Below are positions 36,130-44,883 of a stretch of DNA of 64,000 nucleotides, piece after piece. The position numbers were made by a program, and so were the translations under genes. The notes below the pieces were generated by a model. It searched no databases. It was not told the origin of the DNA and saw only the letters and a list, made by a program, of their open reading frames with translations. Positions within the stretch are counted from its first letter, which is position 1. The number at the start of each line of letters is the position of its first letter. This DNA comes from Mycolicibacter sp. MU0083 (GTDB lineage Bacteria > Actinomycetota > Actinomycetes > Mycobacteriales > Mycobacteriaceae), in contig NZ_OY726394.1 in assembly GCF_963378075.1 (NCBI RefSeq), positions 2,852,001-2,916,000 on the forward strand. The letters are read 5' to 3'.

Positions 36130-36202
36130 ATGGTAAACGGCCCCTACCCCGATCGCGGTCCCGGCGCGTGTCGCTCCGCCGATCGATGCCGGTGGGTACG
36201 GT
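36130..36202. promoter_or_regulatory. Divergent leaderless promoters of protease and zincin genes
   Basis: Minus strand: TACCAT (36130-36135) ends 7 nt before the GTG at 36122. Plus strand: TACGGT (36197-36202) ends 7 nt before the ATG at 36210. Both fit TANNNT -10 boxes with the start codon as first transcribed base, and neither gene has a ribosome site. Confidence 0.5.
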
Positions 36203-36209
36203 TGTAGCT

Positions 36210-37538
36210 ATGGCTGATCTGCCCTTCGGTTTCTCTTCCGGGGACGACCCCGACCGCGAGCGAGGCTCCGGACCCAGCGACCCGTTCGGGATGGGCGCTG
36301 GTTTCAACATGGCCGATCTGGGGCAGGTCTTCACCCAACTCGGGCAGATGTTCAGTGGAGCCGGGCGGGTCGGTGCCGACGGCCGTCCGGCCGGCCCGGT
36401 GAATTACGACCTGGCGCGTCAGGTGGCGATCAGATCGATCGGCTCGGTCCCGCCGGTCACGGCGTCGACCGCCGCGGCCATCGGCGACGCGGTACGCCTG
36501 GCCGAGACCTGGCTCGACGGTGCGACCCCGTTTCCGGCCGGGACCACCGCGGGAGTGGCGTGGACGCCGGTGGAGTGGGTGGAAAACACCATGTCCACCT
36601 GGCAGCGACTGTGCGACCCGATGGCCCAACAGGTCTCCTCGGTGTGGGTCTCGGCGCTTCCCGAAGAAGCCAAGACCATGGCCGGACCGCTGCTGTCGGT
36701 GATGTCGCAGATGGGTGGGCTGGCGTTCGGCTCCCAGCTGGGTCAGGCCTTGAGCCGGCTCTCCGGCGAGGTGCTGACCTCGACCGACATCGGACTGCCG
36801 TTGGGGCCGGGCGGCACCGCGGCGCTGCTGCCGGGCGCGATCGAGGAACTGTCGAGCGGGCTGGACCATCCGCGCAGCGAGGTCGTCACGTTCTTGGCGG
36901 CCCGCGAAGCCGCCCACCACCGGTTGTTCTCCCACGTGCCGTGGCTGTCGAACCAGTTGCTCAGTGCGGTGGAGGCCTACGCGCGGGGGATGAAGATCGA
37001 CATCCGCGGTATCGAGGAACTGGCGCAGAACATGGATCCGGCGGCCATGACCGATCCCGCCGCCATGAACGAACTACTCAACCAGGGAGTTTTCGAGCCG
37101 AAGTCGACCCCCGAGCAGTTAGCCGCGCTGGAACGGCTGGAGACCCTGCTCGCCCTGATCGAGGGCTGGGTGCAGACCGTGGTCAATGCGGCGCTCGGTG
37201 ACCGGATTCCCGGCACCACCGCACTGTCGGAGATGCTGCGTCGCCGTCGCGCCACCGGTGGCCCGGCCGAACAGACCTTCGCCACCCTGGTCGGCCTGGA
37301 GTTGCGGCCCCGCAAACTGCGTGAGGCCGCCGTGCTGTGGGAACGGCTGACCACCGCGGTCGGGTCCGACGCCCGCGACAAGGTCTGGCAGCACCCCGAC
37401 CTGTTGCCCTCCTCCGACGACCTCGACGACCCGGCCGGGTTCATCGACCGGATCATCGGGGGCTCCAACGACATCGACTCGGCCATCGACGAGGCGATCG
37501 CCGAGTTCCAGCGCGAGGCCGACAACACCGAGGACTGA
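36210..37538 (+). CDS. Zincin-like metallohydrolase family protein (Rv3195 homologue)
   Basis: A 442-aa protein of the actinobacterial Zincin_2/TIGR03624 hydrolase family. A Gly/Met-rich N-terminus (FGMGAGFNMADLGQVFTQLG) precedes a helical body. The putative metal site is in VTFLAAREAAHHRLFSHVPW (about residue 235), an HExxH-like variant in which EAAHHRLF supplies Glu and His. ATG 36210 is the likely leaderless start; a much longer upstream frame is antisense to the protease gene. It is followed after 83 nt by an E1-like protein gene, as in M. tuberculosis. Related proteins are annotated as F420-biosynthesis-associated, without proof. Confidence 0.88.
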   Translation: MADLPFGFSSGDDPDRERGSGPSDPFGMGAGFNMADLGQVFTQLGQMFSGAGRVGADGRPAGPVNYDLARQVAIRSIGSVPPVTASTAAAIGDAVRLAETWLDGATPFPAGTTAGVAWTPVEWVENTMSTWQRLCDPMAQQVSSVWVSALPEEAKTMAGPLLSVMSQMGGLAFGSQLGQALSRLSGEVLTSTDIGLPLGPGGTAALLPGAIEELSSGLDHPRSEVVTFLAAREAAHHRLFSHVPWLSNQLLSAVEAYARGMKIDIRGIEELAQNMDPAAMTDPAAMNELLNQGVFEPKSTPEQLAALERLETLLALIEGWVQTVVNAALGDRIPGTTALSEMLRRRRATGGPAEQTFATLVGLELRPRKLREAAVLWERLTTAVGSDARDKVWQHPDLLPSSDDLDDPAGFIDRIIGGSNDIDSAIDEAIAEFQREADNTED

Positions 37539-37621
37539 CGGGCCGTCGCCACGGGCGCGGGCCCGGCGACCGCTGTGGATAGCCGAAGACCCGGCGGCGC
37601 CGTCCGTGCCAGGGTCGGGGG

Positions 37622-38476
37622 GTGGCCCCCGCCTGCATCACCCTCGATCCCAGGTTGCCGGTGCTGCTGCGCCCGGACGGCACGGTCCAGGTCGGCTGGG
37701 ATCCGCGTCGGGCCGTGCTGGTCCAACCGCCCCGCGGCCTGACGACGGCCGCGCTGGCCACCGTCCTGCGCTGCATGCAGATCCCGACCACCGCGGCCGC
37801 ACTGTGCCGGGAAGCCGGCCAGCACGGCCCGGTGGACCCCACCGAGTTGGACGATCTGATGTCCAGCCTGGTTCGGGCCGGTGTCGCGGTACACGGCGCC
37901 GGTGACCGCCGCGCCCGGCATCCGGTGGCGCTGCGCGTGCACGGCCGCGGGCCACTGTCGGACCTGCTGGTGGAGTCGCTGCGGTGTTCGAGCGCCGTCG
38001 TCCGGCACACCAGCCACTCGCATGCGGCGATCAGCGGCGCCGGCACCGATCTGGTGGTGCTGTCGGACTATCTGGTGACCGACCCGCGGCTGGTGCGGGA
38101 ACTGCACACCGAGCGCGTACCGCACCTGCCGGTGCGGGTGCGCGACGGGATCGGGGTGGTCGGCCCGCTGGTGCTGCCCGGAGCCACCAGTTGCCTGGCC
38201 TGCGCGGATCTGCATCGCCGGGATCGGGATTCGGCGTGGCCGGCGGTGGCCGCCCAACTTCGGCACACCGTCGCCCACGCCGACCGACCGACGGTGCTGG
38301 CCACCGTGGCCCTGGCGCTCAAGCAGGTCGATTCGGTGATCGACGCGGTGCGCGGCACCGCGGCCGGCGGGCCGGTGGCCGCGCCGCCGACGCTGAACGC
38401 CACCCTGGAGTTGGACCTGACCGCCGGGTCGATCGTGACCCGGCGCTGGACTCGGCACCCGTTGTGCGATTGCTGA
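37622..38476 (+). CDS. Orphan E1-like/TOMM cyclodehydratase-like protein (Rv3196 homologue)
   Basis: A 284-aa protein with the layout of the ThiF/E1-like cyclodehydratase subunit of azole-peptide (TOMM) pathways: an N-terminal leader-peptide-recognition-like wing (residues 1-95), a Rossmann-like core (ALRVHGRGPLSDLLVESL onward), and a structural zinc site formed by Cys191/Cys194 (TSCLACADLHRRD) and Cys282/Cys284 at the very C-terminus (HPLCDC). The nucleotide-binding Gly-rich loop of active E1 enzymes is poorly conserved. No YcaO or precursor-peptide gene is adjacent. GTG start. Possibly a stand-alone peptide-binding adaptor for the zincin gene before it. Confidence 0.8.
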   Translation: MAPACITLDPRLPVLLRPDGTVQVGWDPRRAVLVQPPRGLTTAALATVLRCMQIPTTAAALCREAGQHGPVDPTELDDLMSSLVRAGVAVHGAGDRRARHPVALRVHGRGPLSDLLVESLRCSSAVVRHTSHSHAAISGAGTDLVVLSDYLVTDPRLVRELHTERVPHLPVRVRDGIGVVGPLVLPGATSCLACADLHRRDRDSAWPAVAAQLRHTVAHADRPTVLATVALALKQVDSVIDAVRGTAAGGPVAAPPTLNATLELDLTAGSIVTRRWTRHPLCDC

Positions 38477-38546
38477 GGTGGCGTCCGTCACCAAGAATTT
38501 TCAACGCGGTGACCGGTACCACAGCAACGTCGTGGATGATGGACAC

Positions 38547-39875
38547 GTGTCAGAGATCAAACGCGGTAGCGCGGCGCGCAATGCGAAGCTGGCCAGCCTG
38601 CCGGTCGGTTTCGCCGGCCGGGCAGCACTCGGGTTCGGGAAGCGACTGACCGGCAAGTCCAAGGACGAAGTCACCGCCGAACTCATGGAGAAGGCGGCGA
38701 ACCAGCTGTTCACCGTCCTCGGTGAGCTCAAGGGCGGGGCCATGAAGGTGGGCCAGGCGCTGTCGGTGATGGAGGCGGCCATCCCCGAGGAGTTCGGCGA
38801 GCCCTACCGCGAGGCACTGACCAAGCTGCAGAAGGACGCCCCGCCGCTGCCCGCGGACAAGGTGCACCGGGTGCTCGACGCCCAGCTGGGCACCAAGTGG
38901 CGCGAACGGTTCAGCGACTTCGACGACACCCCCGTCGCCTCGGCCAGCATCGGCCAGGTGCACAAGGCGGTGTGGGCCGACGGACGTCCGGTAGCGGTCA
39001 AGATCCAGTACCCCGGTGCCGACGAGGCGCTACGCGCCGACCTGAAGACCATCCGGCGACTGACCGGTGTGTTCAAGCAGTTGGCCCCCGGCGTGGACGT
39101 CAAGGGCGTCATCGACGAATTGATCGAGCGCACGGAGATGGAGCTGGATTACCGGCTCGAGGCCGACAACCAGCGGATCTTCGCCAAGGCGTACGCCGGC
39201 CACCCGCATTTCCACATCCCCAACGTGGTGGCCAGTGCTCCCAAGACGGTGATCCAGGAGTGGATCGACGGCGTCGGGATGGGCGAGATCATCCGCAACG
39301 GCACCGTCGAGCAACGCGATCTGATGGGCACCCGGCTGGCCGAGTTCACCTGGGACGCCGCCCGCCGGCTGGAGTTGATCCACGGTGACGCCCACCCGGG
39401 CAACTTCATGCTGCTGCCCGATGGCCGGATGGGCATCATCGACTTCGGTGCCGTGGCGCCGATGCCCGGCGGGTTCCCCCCCGAGTTGGGCGCCTCGGTG
39501 CGCTACGCGCGCGACAAGGACTACGACAAGGTCATCGAGACCATGCGCAAGGGCGGGTTCATCCAGGACGGCAAGGACGTCTCGGTGCGCGAGATCGATG
39601 AGATGCTGCGCCAGTACGTCGAACCGGTGGAAGTCGAGGTGTTCCACTACACCCGCAAATGGCTGATGCGGATGGCCGGCAAGCAGCTGGAACGGCCCGT
39701 CGAGCAGCTCAAGACCGCCCGCCAATTGGACCTGCCGCCCAAACTCGCGATGCCGATGCGGGTGCTGGGGTCGACCACGGCGATCATGTGTCAGCTCGAT
39801 GCCCACGTGCCGATCAAGCGGCTCTCCGAGGAACTGGTGCCGGGCTTCAACGCACCCGAGGACGTCTCCGCCTAG
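38547..39875 (+). CDS. ABC1/UbiB-family atypical kinase-like protein (Rv3197 homologue)
   Basis: A 442-aa ADCK/UbiB-family ATPase-kinase. The family-specific KxGQ motif is in GGAMKVGQALSVME, the Ala-rich nucleotide loop is ASIGQVHKA, the catalytic loop is HGDAHPGNFML and the metal motif IDFGAVAPM. Start GTG 38547 gives the same N-terminus as the M. tuberculosis protein (SEIKRG); GTG 38478, two nt after the preceding stop, would add 23 residues. In M. tuberculosis this gene lies beside whiB7 and has been linked to intrinsic macrolide resistance. It converges with whiB7, with 3 nt between stops. Substrate, possibly a quinone or lipid, unknown. Confidence 0.93.
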   Translation: MSEIKRGSAARNAKLASLPVGFAGRAALGFGKRLTGKSKDEVTAELMEKAANQLFTVLGELKGGAMKVGQALSVMEAAIPEEFGEPYREALTKLQKDAPPLPADKVHRVLDAQLGTKWRERFSDFDDTPVASASIGQVHKAVWADGRPVAVKIQYPGADEALRADLKTIRRLTGVFKQLAPGVDVKGVIDELIERTEMELDYRLEADNQRIFAKAYAGHPHFHIPNVVASAPKTVIQEWIDGVGMGEIIRNGTVEQRDLMGTRLAEFTWDAARRLELIHGDAHPGNFMLLPDGRMGIIDFGAVAPMPGGFPPELGASVRYARDKDYDKVIETMRKGGFIQDGKDVSVREIDEMLRQYVEPVEVEVFHYTRKWLMRMAGKQLERPVEQLKTARQLDLPPKLAMPMRVLGSTTAIMCQLDAHVPIKRLSEELVPGFNAPEDVSA

Positions 39876-39878
39876 CGC

Positions 39879-40124
39879 TCAGGCTGCCACCGGCTCCTTG
39901 CGCGGGCGGCCGCGAGGCCGTTTGCGGCCGATCACGACACCCCGGTCGAGGATCTCACCGCCCCACACCCCGCACGGCTCGGCACGCTGCAGGGCCGCCG
40001 CCAGGCACTGGCGACGGATCGGGCACTGACCGCACTGGGTCTTGGCGCGTTCCAGGTCGGCGGGGTCGTCGGCGAACCATAGATCGGGGTCGCTGTTGCA
40101 CGGGAATTCGGGTTGGTCGGTCAT
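39879..40124 (-). CDS. whiB7: Transcriptional regulator WhiB7
   Basis: An 81-aa iron-sulphur protein, master activator of intrinsic antibiotic resistance genes in mycobacteria. The four cluster ligands are Cys9, Cys31, Cys34 and Cys40 (C-x2-C-x5-C core). The GVWGGE turn at 52-57 contacts SigA, and the C-terminal AT-hook RGRPRK is at 71-76, the mark of WhiB7 among WhiB proteins. ATG 40124 is the only credible start. The gene is controlled through a long leader with an upstream ORF and a terminator (separate entries), and it activates its own AT-rich promoter. Confidence 0.98.
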   Translation of the reverse strand: MTDQPEFPCNSDPDLWFADDPADLERAKTQCGQCPIRRQCLAAALQRAEPCGVWGGEILDRGVVIGRKRPRGRPRKEPVAA

Positions 40125-40152
40125 CGTCGGTCACCTGTTCTGGGAAGAATGC

Positions 40153-40191
40153 AAAAAAATGGCCACGGCCCCTTCGCGGGTCCGTGGCCAT
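40153..40191 (-). terminator. whiB7 leader attenuator
   Basis: On the minus strand a 10-bp stem (ATGGCCACGG / CCGTGGCCAT) with a 13-nt loop is followed by a T-rich run, seven of them consecutive, 28 nt before the WhiB7 start codon. This is an intrinsic terminator inside the leader. In mycobacteria, ribosome stalling on the upstream ORF is thought to prevent this hairpin and let RNA polymerase read on into whiB7. Confidence 0.9.
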
Positions 40192-40215
40192 CGGGTGGCT
40201 GAGTTCTCAAAAGTG

Positions 40216-40320
40216 TCAGACGAAACCCCGATGCACGGACTCTGCGGCCGCGGCGGCATGCGCGCCGGCGGCACGTGCGGCAGCGGCCGCACGTACGAGG
40301 AAGGCACCCGGGGTGGTCAT
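40216..40320 (-). CDS. whiB7 upstream ORF (leader peptide)
   Basis: A 34-codon frame from ATG 40320 to TGA 40218-40216 between the whiB7 promoter and the attenuator. The peptide starts MTTPGAFLVR, continues with an Ala-rich stretch (13 Ala between residues 11 and 25, with Arg16, Gly19 and His21 inside), and ends ESVHRGFV. Ala- and Arg-rich short peptides are typical of whiB7 leaders. Its translation senses ribosome inhibition: stalling changes leader folding. The ATG lies only about 9 nt from the -10, so the ORF is leaderless or nearly so. Confidence 0.85.
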   Translation of the reverse strand: MTTPGAFLVRAAAAARAAGAHAAAAAESVHRGFV

Positions 40321-40328
40321 GGTCGCCA

Positions 40329-40367
40329 AGGTTAACCGCCGGCCCGGGAGCCGCACAACCGAATTTT
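40329..40367 (-). promoter_or_regulatory. whiB7 autoregulated promoter with AT-rich WhiB7 site
   Basis: Minus strand order: AAAATT (40362-40367), 3-nt gap, -35 TTGTGC (40353-40358), 17-18 nt, -10 TTAACC or TAACCT (40329-40335). An AT tract 3 bp upstream of the -35 is the defining feature of WhiB7/SigA-dependent promoters. Confidence 0.85.
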
Positions 40368-40379
40368 CGGGCCGGGTAC

Positions 40380-42488
40380 TCAGCCCCGGTTGCGGACGAG
40401 TTCGAGCACGTCGGAACCGAACTGTTCGAGTTTGCGCGCACCGATGCCCGGGATCGCGACCAGTGCCGCCTCGTCGTCGGGCAGCATCTCGGCGATCGCG
40501 GTGAGCGTGTTGTCGGAGAACACGATGTAGGCGGGCACCTTCAGCTCGGTGGCGGTACGCAGCCGCCAGTCCTTGAGGGCGACCAGCAGTTCGGTGTCGA
40601 CATCGGCGGCGCAGGTCTCGCAGCGGCTGAGCATGATGGCCGCGGGGGTGTCCAGCGCCTTGTTGCAGATCCGGCAGAACTTGGGGGCGCCGCGGGCCTT
40701 GCGCCGGGAGCTCGAACCCCGACCGGCGCCTTCTGCGGCCTGCGGGGCGATACCGCTGAGGAAGCGGGACGGCCTGCGGCCCGCCCGTCCGCCCGGGGCC
40801 CGGGCCAGCGCCCAGCTCAGCGTCAGGTGGATCCGGGCCCGGGTGACGCCGACGTAGAGCAGTCGGCGTTCCTCCTCGACGGCCTCACTGTCCGGGCCGT
40901 GTGCCAGGGCGTGCGAGATCGGCAGGGTGCCGTCGGCCAGGCCGACCAGGAACACCGCGTCCCATTCCAGCCCCTTGGCGGCGTGCAGTGAGGCCAGTGT
41001 GACGCCCTGCACGGTCGGCGGGTGCCGGGAGTCCGCGCGCATCCGCAGCTCGGTCAGCAACGCGGGAAGATCGAGGTCCGGGCGTTGCGCCACCTCGTCG
41101 TCGACGAGTTCGGCCAGCGCACCGAGCGCCTCCCACCGCTCCCGGGCTTTGGCGCCGGCCGGGGGTTCGGCGGTCAGTCCCAGCGGCTCGAGGACGCCGC
41201 GCACCACGGCGGGAAGCGGCCCGTCGGCGCCGCGCTCGGCGGCACGCTGCAGGGCGACCAGCGACTGGCGGATCTCCTGGCGGGTGAAGAACCCCTCGCC
41301 CCCGCGCACCTGGTAGGCGATGCCGGCCTCGGTCAACGCCTCCTCGTAGACCTCCGACTGCGCGTTGATCCGGTACAGCACGGCGATCTCGGCCGGTGCC
41401 ACACCGTCGCGGATGAGACCGGCGATGGACTTGGCCACCGCGGCGGCCTCGGCGACCTCGTCGGGATGCTCCCGAAACGTCGGTGTCGGCCCGGAATCGC
41501 GCTGGCCGATCAGCTTCAGTTTGCTGCCGGCCACCCGCCCGCGCGCGGCGGCGATCACCCGGTTGGCCAGTGACACCACTTCCGGTGTGGACCGGTAGTC
41601 GCGTTCCAGCCGCACCAGGGTGGCGTCGGGGAAGCGCCGGGTGAAATCCAGCAGGTAGCGCGGCGAGGCCCCGGTGAACGAGTAGATGGTCTGGTTGGCG
41701 TCGCCGACCACGGTCAGGTCGTCGCGCTCCCCCAGCCAGGCCGACAGCACCCGCTGCTGCAGCGGCGTGACGTCCTGGTATTCGTCGACGACGAAGCAGC
41801 GGTAGCGGTCCCGGAATTCGGTGGCCACCGCGGCGTCGTTCTCGATCGCGGCGGCGGTGTGCAGCAGCAGGTCGTCGAAGTCGAGCATCGCGACCTCACC
41901 GCGGGCCTTGAGCGCCTCATAGCCGGCGTAGACGTCGGCCAGTTTGGTCGCGTCCAGCGGGATGTCCCGGCCGGCTTCGGCCACCGCCGCCGGGTATTGC
42001 TCCGGTCCGATCAGGGATGCCTTGGCCCATTCGATCTCGCCGGCCACGTCGCGGACGTCGTCGTTGCTCAGGCGCAGGCCGGCGTGCCCGGCCGCGCGTG
42101 CGACCACCCCGAATTTGCGGTCCAACAGTTCCCAGGAGGTGTCGCCGACCACCCGCGGCCAGAAGTAGCGCAACTGGCGGCGGGCGGCGGCGTGGAAGGT
42201 CAACGCCTGTACCCCGCCGACCCCGGCGGCCGCACCCGATCCGGCCGCCGAACCCAGCGCCCGCAACCGCGACCGCATCTCCCCGGCGGCGCGCTGGGTG
42301 AACGTCACCGCCAGCACCTGTCCGGGTGCCACATGGCCGCCGGCCACCAGTTGGGCGATCCGGTGGGTGATGGTGCGGGTCTTGCCGGTACCGGCGCCGG
42401 CCAGCACGCACACCGGCCCGCGCGGTGCCAGCACGGCGGCACGCTGCTCCTCGTCGAGTCCGGCGATGAGCGCATCCATGGCGTCCAT
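40380..42488 (-). CDS. uvrD2: ATP-dependent DNA helicase UvrD2
   Basis: A 702-aa superfamily 1 helicase. Walker A GAGTGKT at residues 31-37, [10 protein letters not shown] (motif II), [15 protein letters not shown] (motif III) and the [18 protein letters not shown] motif V region are all intact. The mycobacterial UvrD2 hallmarks are present: an HRDC domain at the C-terminus (about residues 625-700) and the tetracysteine unit CRICNKAL...CETC near residues 590-610. UvrD2 is essential in M. tuberculosis. The ATG starts are close together (residues 1 and 4). Its stop lies 60 nt upstream of the whiB7 leader ATG on the same strand. Confidence 0.97.
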   Translation of the reverse strand: MDAMDALIAGLDEEQRAAVLAPRGPVCVLAGAGTGKTRTITHRIAQLVAGGHVAPGQVLAVTFTQRAAGEMRSRLRALGSAAGSGAAAGVGGVQALTFHAAARRQLRYFWPRVVGDTSWELLDRKFGVVARAAGHAGLRLSNDDVRDVAGEIEWAKASLIGPEQYPAAVAEAGRDIPLDATKLADVYAGYEALKARGEVAMLDFDDLLLHTAAAIENDAAVATEFRDRYRCFVVDEYQDVTPLQQRVLSAWLGERDDLTVVGDANQTIYSFTGASPRYLLDFTRRFPDATLVRLERDYRSTPEVVSLANRVIAAARGRVAGSKLKLIGQRDSGPTPTFREHPDEVAEAAAVAKSIAGLIRDGVAPAEIAVLYRINAQSEVYEEALTEAGIAYQVRGGEGFFTRQEIRQSLVALQRAAERGADGPLPAVVRGVLEPLGLTAEPPAGAKARERWEALGALAELVDDEVAQRPDLDLPALLTELRMRADSRHPPTVQGVTLASLHAAKGLEWDAVFLVGLADGTLPISHALAHGPDSEAVEEERRLLYVGVTRARIHLTLSWALARAPGGRAGRRPSRFLSGIAPQAAEGAGRGSSSRRKARGAPKFCRICNKALDTPAAIMLSRCETCAADVDTELLVALKDWRLRTATELKVPAYIVFSDNTLTAIAEMLPDDEAALVAIPGIGARKLEQFGSDVLELVRNRG

Positions 42489-42561
42489 CTTGGCAGGCGC
42501 CCCCGACGGCCCCGGACGCCGATTCGGGAATCATCGCGCCACCGATTAGGTTTGGGCAGTT

Positions 42562-42810
42562 ATGGACCAGCTCGTCATGTACACGACCCAATGGTGTGGC
42601 TACTGCCGGCAGCTCAAGGCGGCGTTGAAGAATCTCGGGATCGACTACACGGAGATCGATATCGAGCAGGACCCCACGGCGGCGGAGTTCGTCAGCTCGG
42701 CCAACGGCGGTAACCGCACGGTGCCGACGCTGCGGTTCGCCGATGGTTCCACGCTGACGAACCCGACCGGGCGTGAGGTGAAGGCGAAGCTGGAGCGCCT
42801 CGGCGGGTAG
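42562..42810 (+). CDS. mrx1: Mycoredoxin Mrx1 (glutaredoxin-like)
   Basis: An 82-aa thioredoxin-fold protein with CGYC active site (Cys12, Cys15) near the N-terminus, the cis-Pro segment RTVPTLRFADG, and GREVKAKL at the end. This is the mycothiol-linked glutaredoxin-like protein encoded between uvrD2 and nudC in mycobacteria (Rv3198A), which reduces protein-mycothiol mixed disulphides. A TAGGTT box ends 9 nt before the ATG, so the leader is very short. It converges with nudC. Confidence 0.95.
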   Translation: MDQLVMYTTQWCGYCRQLKAALKNLGIDYTEIDIEQDPTAAEFVSSANGGNRTVPTLRFADGSTLTNPTGREVKAKLERLGG

Positions 42811-42819
42811 ACCGCCGGC

Positions 42820-43740
42820 TCAGTCGCACTCGGCCCAGGACTCGATGATGGTCCGGGCGATCGAGATCGATCCGGGCAGCAGCAGTTTCGCATCCGGGTC
42901 GCCGTTGTTCCAGGCGCCGGCCGACAGCGCGGCCCGGACCTCGTCACGGGTGAACCAGTTGGCCTCGGTGATCTCGCCGTCGCTGAATGCGAACGTCTGC
43001 CCCGGGTCGGCGACGGCATGGAAGCCGACCATCAACGACCGCGGGAACGGCCACGGTTGGCTGCCCAGATAGGTCACGTCGCGCACCGACAGCCCGACCT
43101 CTTCGTGGACCTCGCGGACCACGCAGGCCTCGAACGATTCGCCGGCCTCGACGAAGCCGGCCAGCAGCGAGAACATCCGGACCGGCCAGTTGTGCTGCCG
43201 GGCCAGCACCACCCGGTCGGCGCCGTCGTGCACCAGGCAGATCACGGCGGGGTCGATACGTGGGAACTCCTCGACGCCGGTGAGCGGATTGGCCCGCGCC
43301 CAACCACCGCGGACCGGCTTGGTCGGGGTTCCGTCGACGGCCGAGAACCGGGCGTTGTCGTGCCAGTTGAGCAGCGCGATCGCCGAGGACACCAGTTGCG
43401 CGCTGACGTCGTCGAAAACATCACCGGTCGCGCGGATGTCCAGCACCGAGACGTCGGCTCCGTCCGGCGCCTGCAGTGCACCGCGCACCGCCCAGACATG
43501 CCTGCCGTTCTCGATCCGGCCCAGAAAGACCGCATCCACCGGCGGGGTCTCGCCGAGTTCGCGGGCGTCCTGCAGCACGACGCGGCCGTCGGCCACCAAT
43601 ACCTGGTTGCGGGGGTCGACCCGCAGCAGTGCGGCGGTCGGCCAGCCGGCGACGGCGGCATCGGTGTCGGTGCGCAACTGATCCGAACGGTCGGCCCCGA
43701 CGCGTGACAGCAGCGGTACCCGGCGTAGCTGGAAATTCAC
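42820..43740 (-). CDS. nudC: NAD+ diphosphatase NudC
   Basis: A 306-aa Nudix hydrolase that cleaves NADH/NAD+ and can remove NAD caps from RNA. The Nudix box is complete (GFVEAGESFEACVVREVHEE, G-x5-E-x7-REVHEEVGL), followed by the NADH-pyrophosphatase signature SQPWPFPRS. In M. tuberculosis H37Rv the Pro of this signature is Gln, which inactivates the enzyme; here the active form is kept. The four-Cys zinc ribbon of E. coli NudC is missing, as in other mycobacteria. GTG 43740 overlaps the TAG of the K+ channel gene by one base, so the two are coupled. Confidence 0.95.
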   Translation of the reverse strand: MNFQLRRVPLLSRVGADRSDQLRTDTDAAVAGWPTAALLRVDPRNQVLVADGRVVLQDARELGETPPVDAVFLGRIENGRHVWAVRGALQAPDGADVSVLDIRATGDVFDDVSAQLVSSAIALLNWHDNARFSAVDGTPTKPVRGGWARANPLTGVEEFPRIDPAVICLVHDGADRVVLARQHNWPVRMFSLLAGFVEAGESFEACVVREVHEEVGLSVRDVTYLGSQPWPFPRSLMVGFHAVADPGQTFAFSDGEITEANWFTRDEVRAALSAGAWNNGDPDAKLLLPGSISIARTIIESWAECD

Positions 43741-44828
43741 TAGGCGCTCACCGTCTTGACGTAGAGCAGGCGGTCGCCCGCTTCGATCACGTCCACCTCC
43801 GGCGTGTCCAGCCGCAGTAGCCGGCCGTCCCTCACCACCGCGAGCACGATCTCGTTGAGGTGCTTGGCCGATCCGCCGACCTCCGCCTGCTCCACCTCCC
43901 TCTCGGTGATGGCGTACCCGGCGTCCGGGGTGAGCAGATCCTCGATGATGTCGACGACGTTGGGGGTGGTGGTGGCGATGCCCAGCAGCCGCCCGGCGGT
44001 CTCGGAGGACACCACCACCGAGTTGGCGCCGGACTGTTCCAGCAGATGCTGGTTCTCGGCTTCCCGGATGGCGGCGACGATGGTGGCCTGCGGGGCGATC
44101 TCCCGGGCGGTCAGGGTGACCAGCGCGGCGGTGGCATCGGAGCCGGTGGCTACCACGATCGCCGCGGCCCGCTGGGCGCTGGCCAGTCGCAGGACGTCCG
44201 AGCGGGTCGCATCGCCGTCCACCGTGACCAGTCCGGCACTCTTGGCGCGGTCGAGCACCGACCGGTCGTTGTCCACCACGACGATGTCGCTCGGAGTGGT
44301 CTCGTCGTCGCCGAGCATCGCCGCGATCGCGGTCTTGCCCTTGGTTCCGTAGCCGATGACGATGGTGTGATCGCGCACTCTTCTCCTCCAACGCTGAATG
44401 CGGAATGCCTGCTGGGACGTCTCGGTGAACGCTTCCACGGTCGTTCCGACCAGCAGGATCAGGAAGGCGATCCGCAGTGGGGTGATGATCGCGACGTTGA
44501 TCAGGCGCGCGAACTCGGTGACCGGCGTGATGTCGCCGTATCCGGTGGTGGACAGGGTCACCGCCGAGTAATAGAGGCAGTCCAGGAACGTCAGGCGCCC
44601 GTCCTGCACATCCTCGTAGCGCACATCCTGGTAACCGTCGCGGTCCAGGTAGACCAGCACCGTGGAGACCAGCAGCGCACCGAGCGCGATGAGCGTGCGC
44701 CGATAGACGGTGCGGCCCGGGCCGGACTGGCCGTGCGGGATGCGGAGCACACCCACGAGCGCGTGACTGGGTTGGGCGGTCAGCGTCTCATCGAGACGAC
44801 GCAACCGCCGCCAGCTAGCTCCCGCCAC
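43740..44828 (-). CDS. Potassium channel with TrkA/RCK domain (Rv3200c homologue)
   Basis: A 362-aa ion channel subunit. Two membrane helices (about residues 45-62 and 110-130) flank a pore helix with the K+ selectivity filter TTGYGD (about residue 94). The cytoplasmic part is a TrkA-N Rossmann domain (TIVIGYGTKGKTAIAAML) followed by a TrkA-C-like domain at the C-terminus (EVEQAEVGGSAKHLNEI). It resembles two-TM RCK-gated channels such as MthK. Encoded upstream of nudC and probably co-transcribed, downstream of a TACAGT box. Confidence 0.95.
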   Translation of the reverse strand: MAGASWRRLRRLDETLTAQPSHALVGVLRIPHGQSGPGRTVYRRTLIALGALLVSTVLVYLDRDGYQDVRYEDVQDGRLTFLDCLYYSAVTLSTTGYGDITPVTEFARLINVAIITPLRIAFLILLVGTTVEAFTETSQQAFRIQRWRRRVRDHTIVIGYGTKGKTAIAAMLGDDETTPSDIVVVDNDRSVLDRAKSAGLVTVDGDATRSDVLRLASAQRAAAIVVATGSDATAALVTLTAREIAPQATIVAAIREAENQHLLEQSGANSVVVSSETAGRLLGIATTTPNVVDIIEDLLTPDAGYAITEREVEQAEVGGSAKHLNEIVLAVVRDGRLLRLDTPEVDVIEAGDRLLYVKTVSA

Positions 44829-44864
44829 GGCGAGCGGTCATCGGTCGGCCTGACGCACGGACCC

Positions 44865-44870
44865 ACTGTA
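44865..44870 (-). promoter_or_regulatory. -10 box TACAGT before the K+ channel gene
   Basis: GGCTACAGTGGG on the minus strand, 36 nt upstream of the channel start at 44828, is identical to the element before the UPF0182 gene. The 55-nt gap to the adnB stop has no other promoter-like element. Confidence 0.45.
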
Positions 44871-44883
44871 GCCACTCCCGTTG

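Noticed and set aside
37622..38476. A complete azole-peptide (TOMM) biosynthetic cluster
   Set aside because: Only the E1-like component is present. There is no YcaO, dehydrogenase or precursor peptide gene nearby, so it is listed as an orphan protein.
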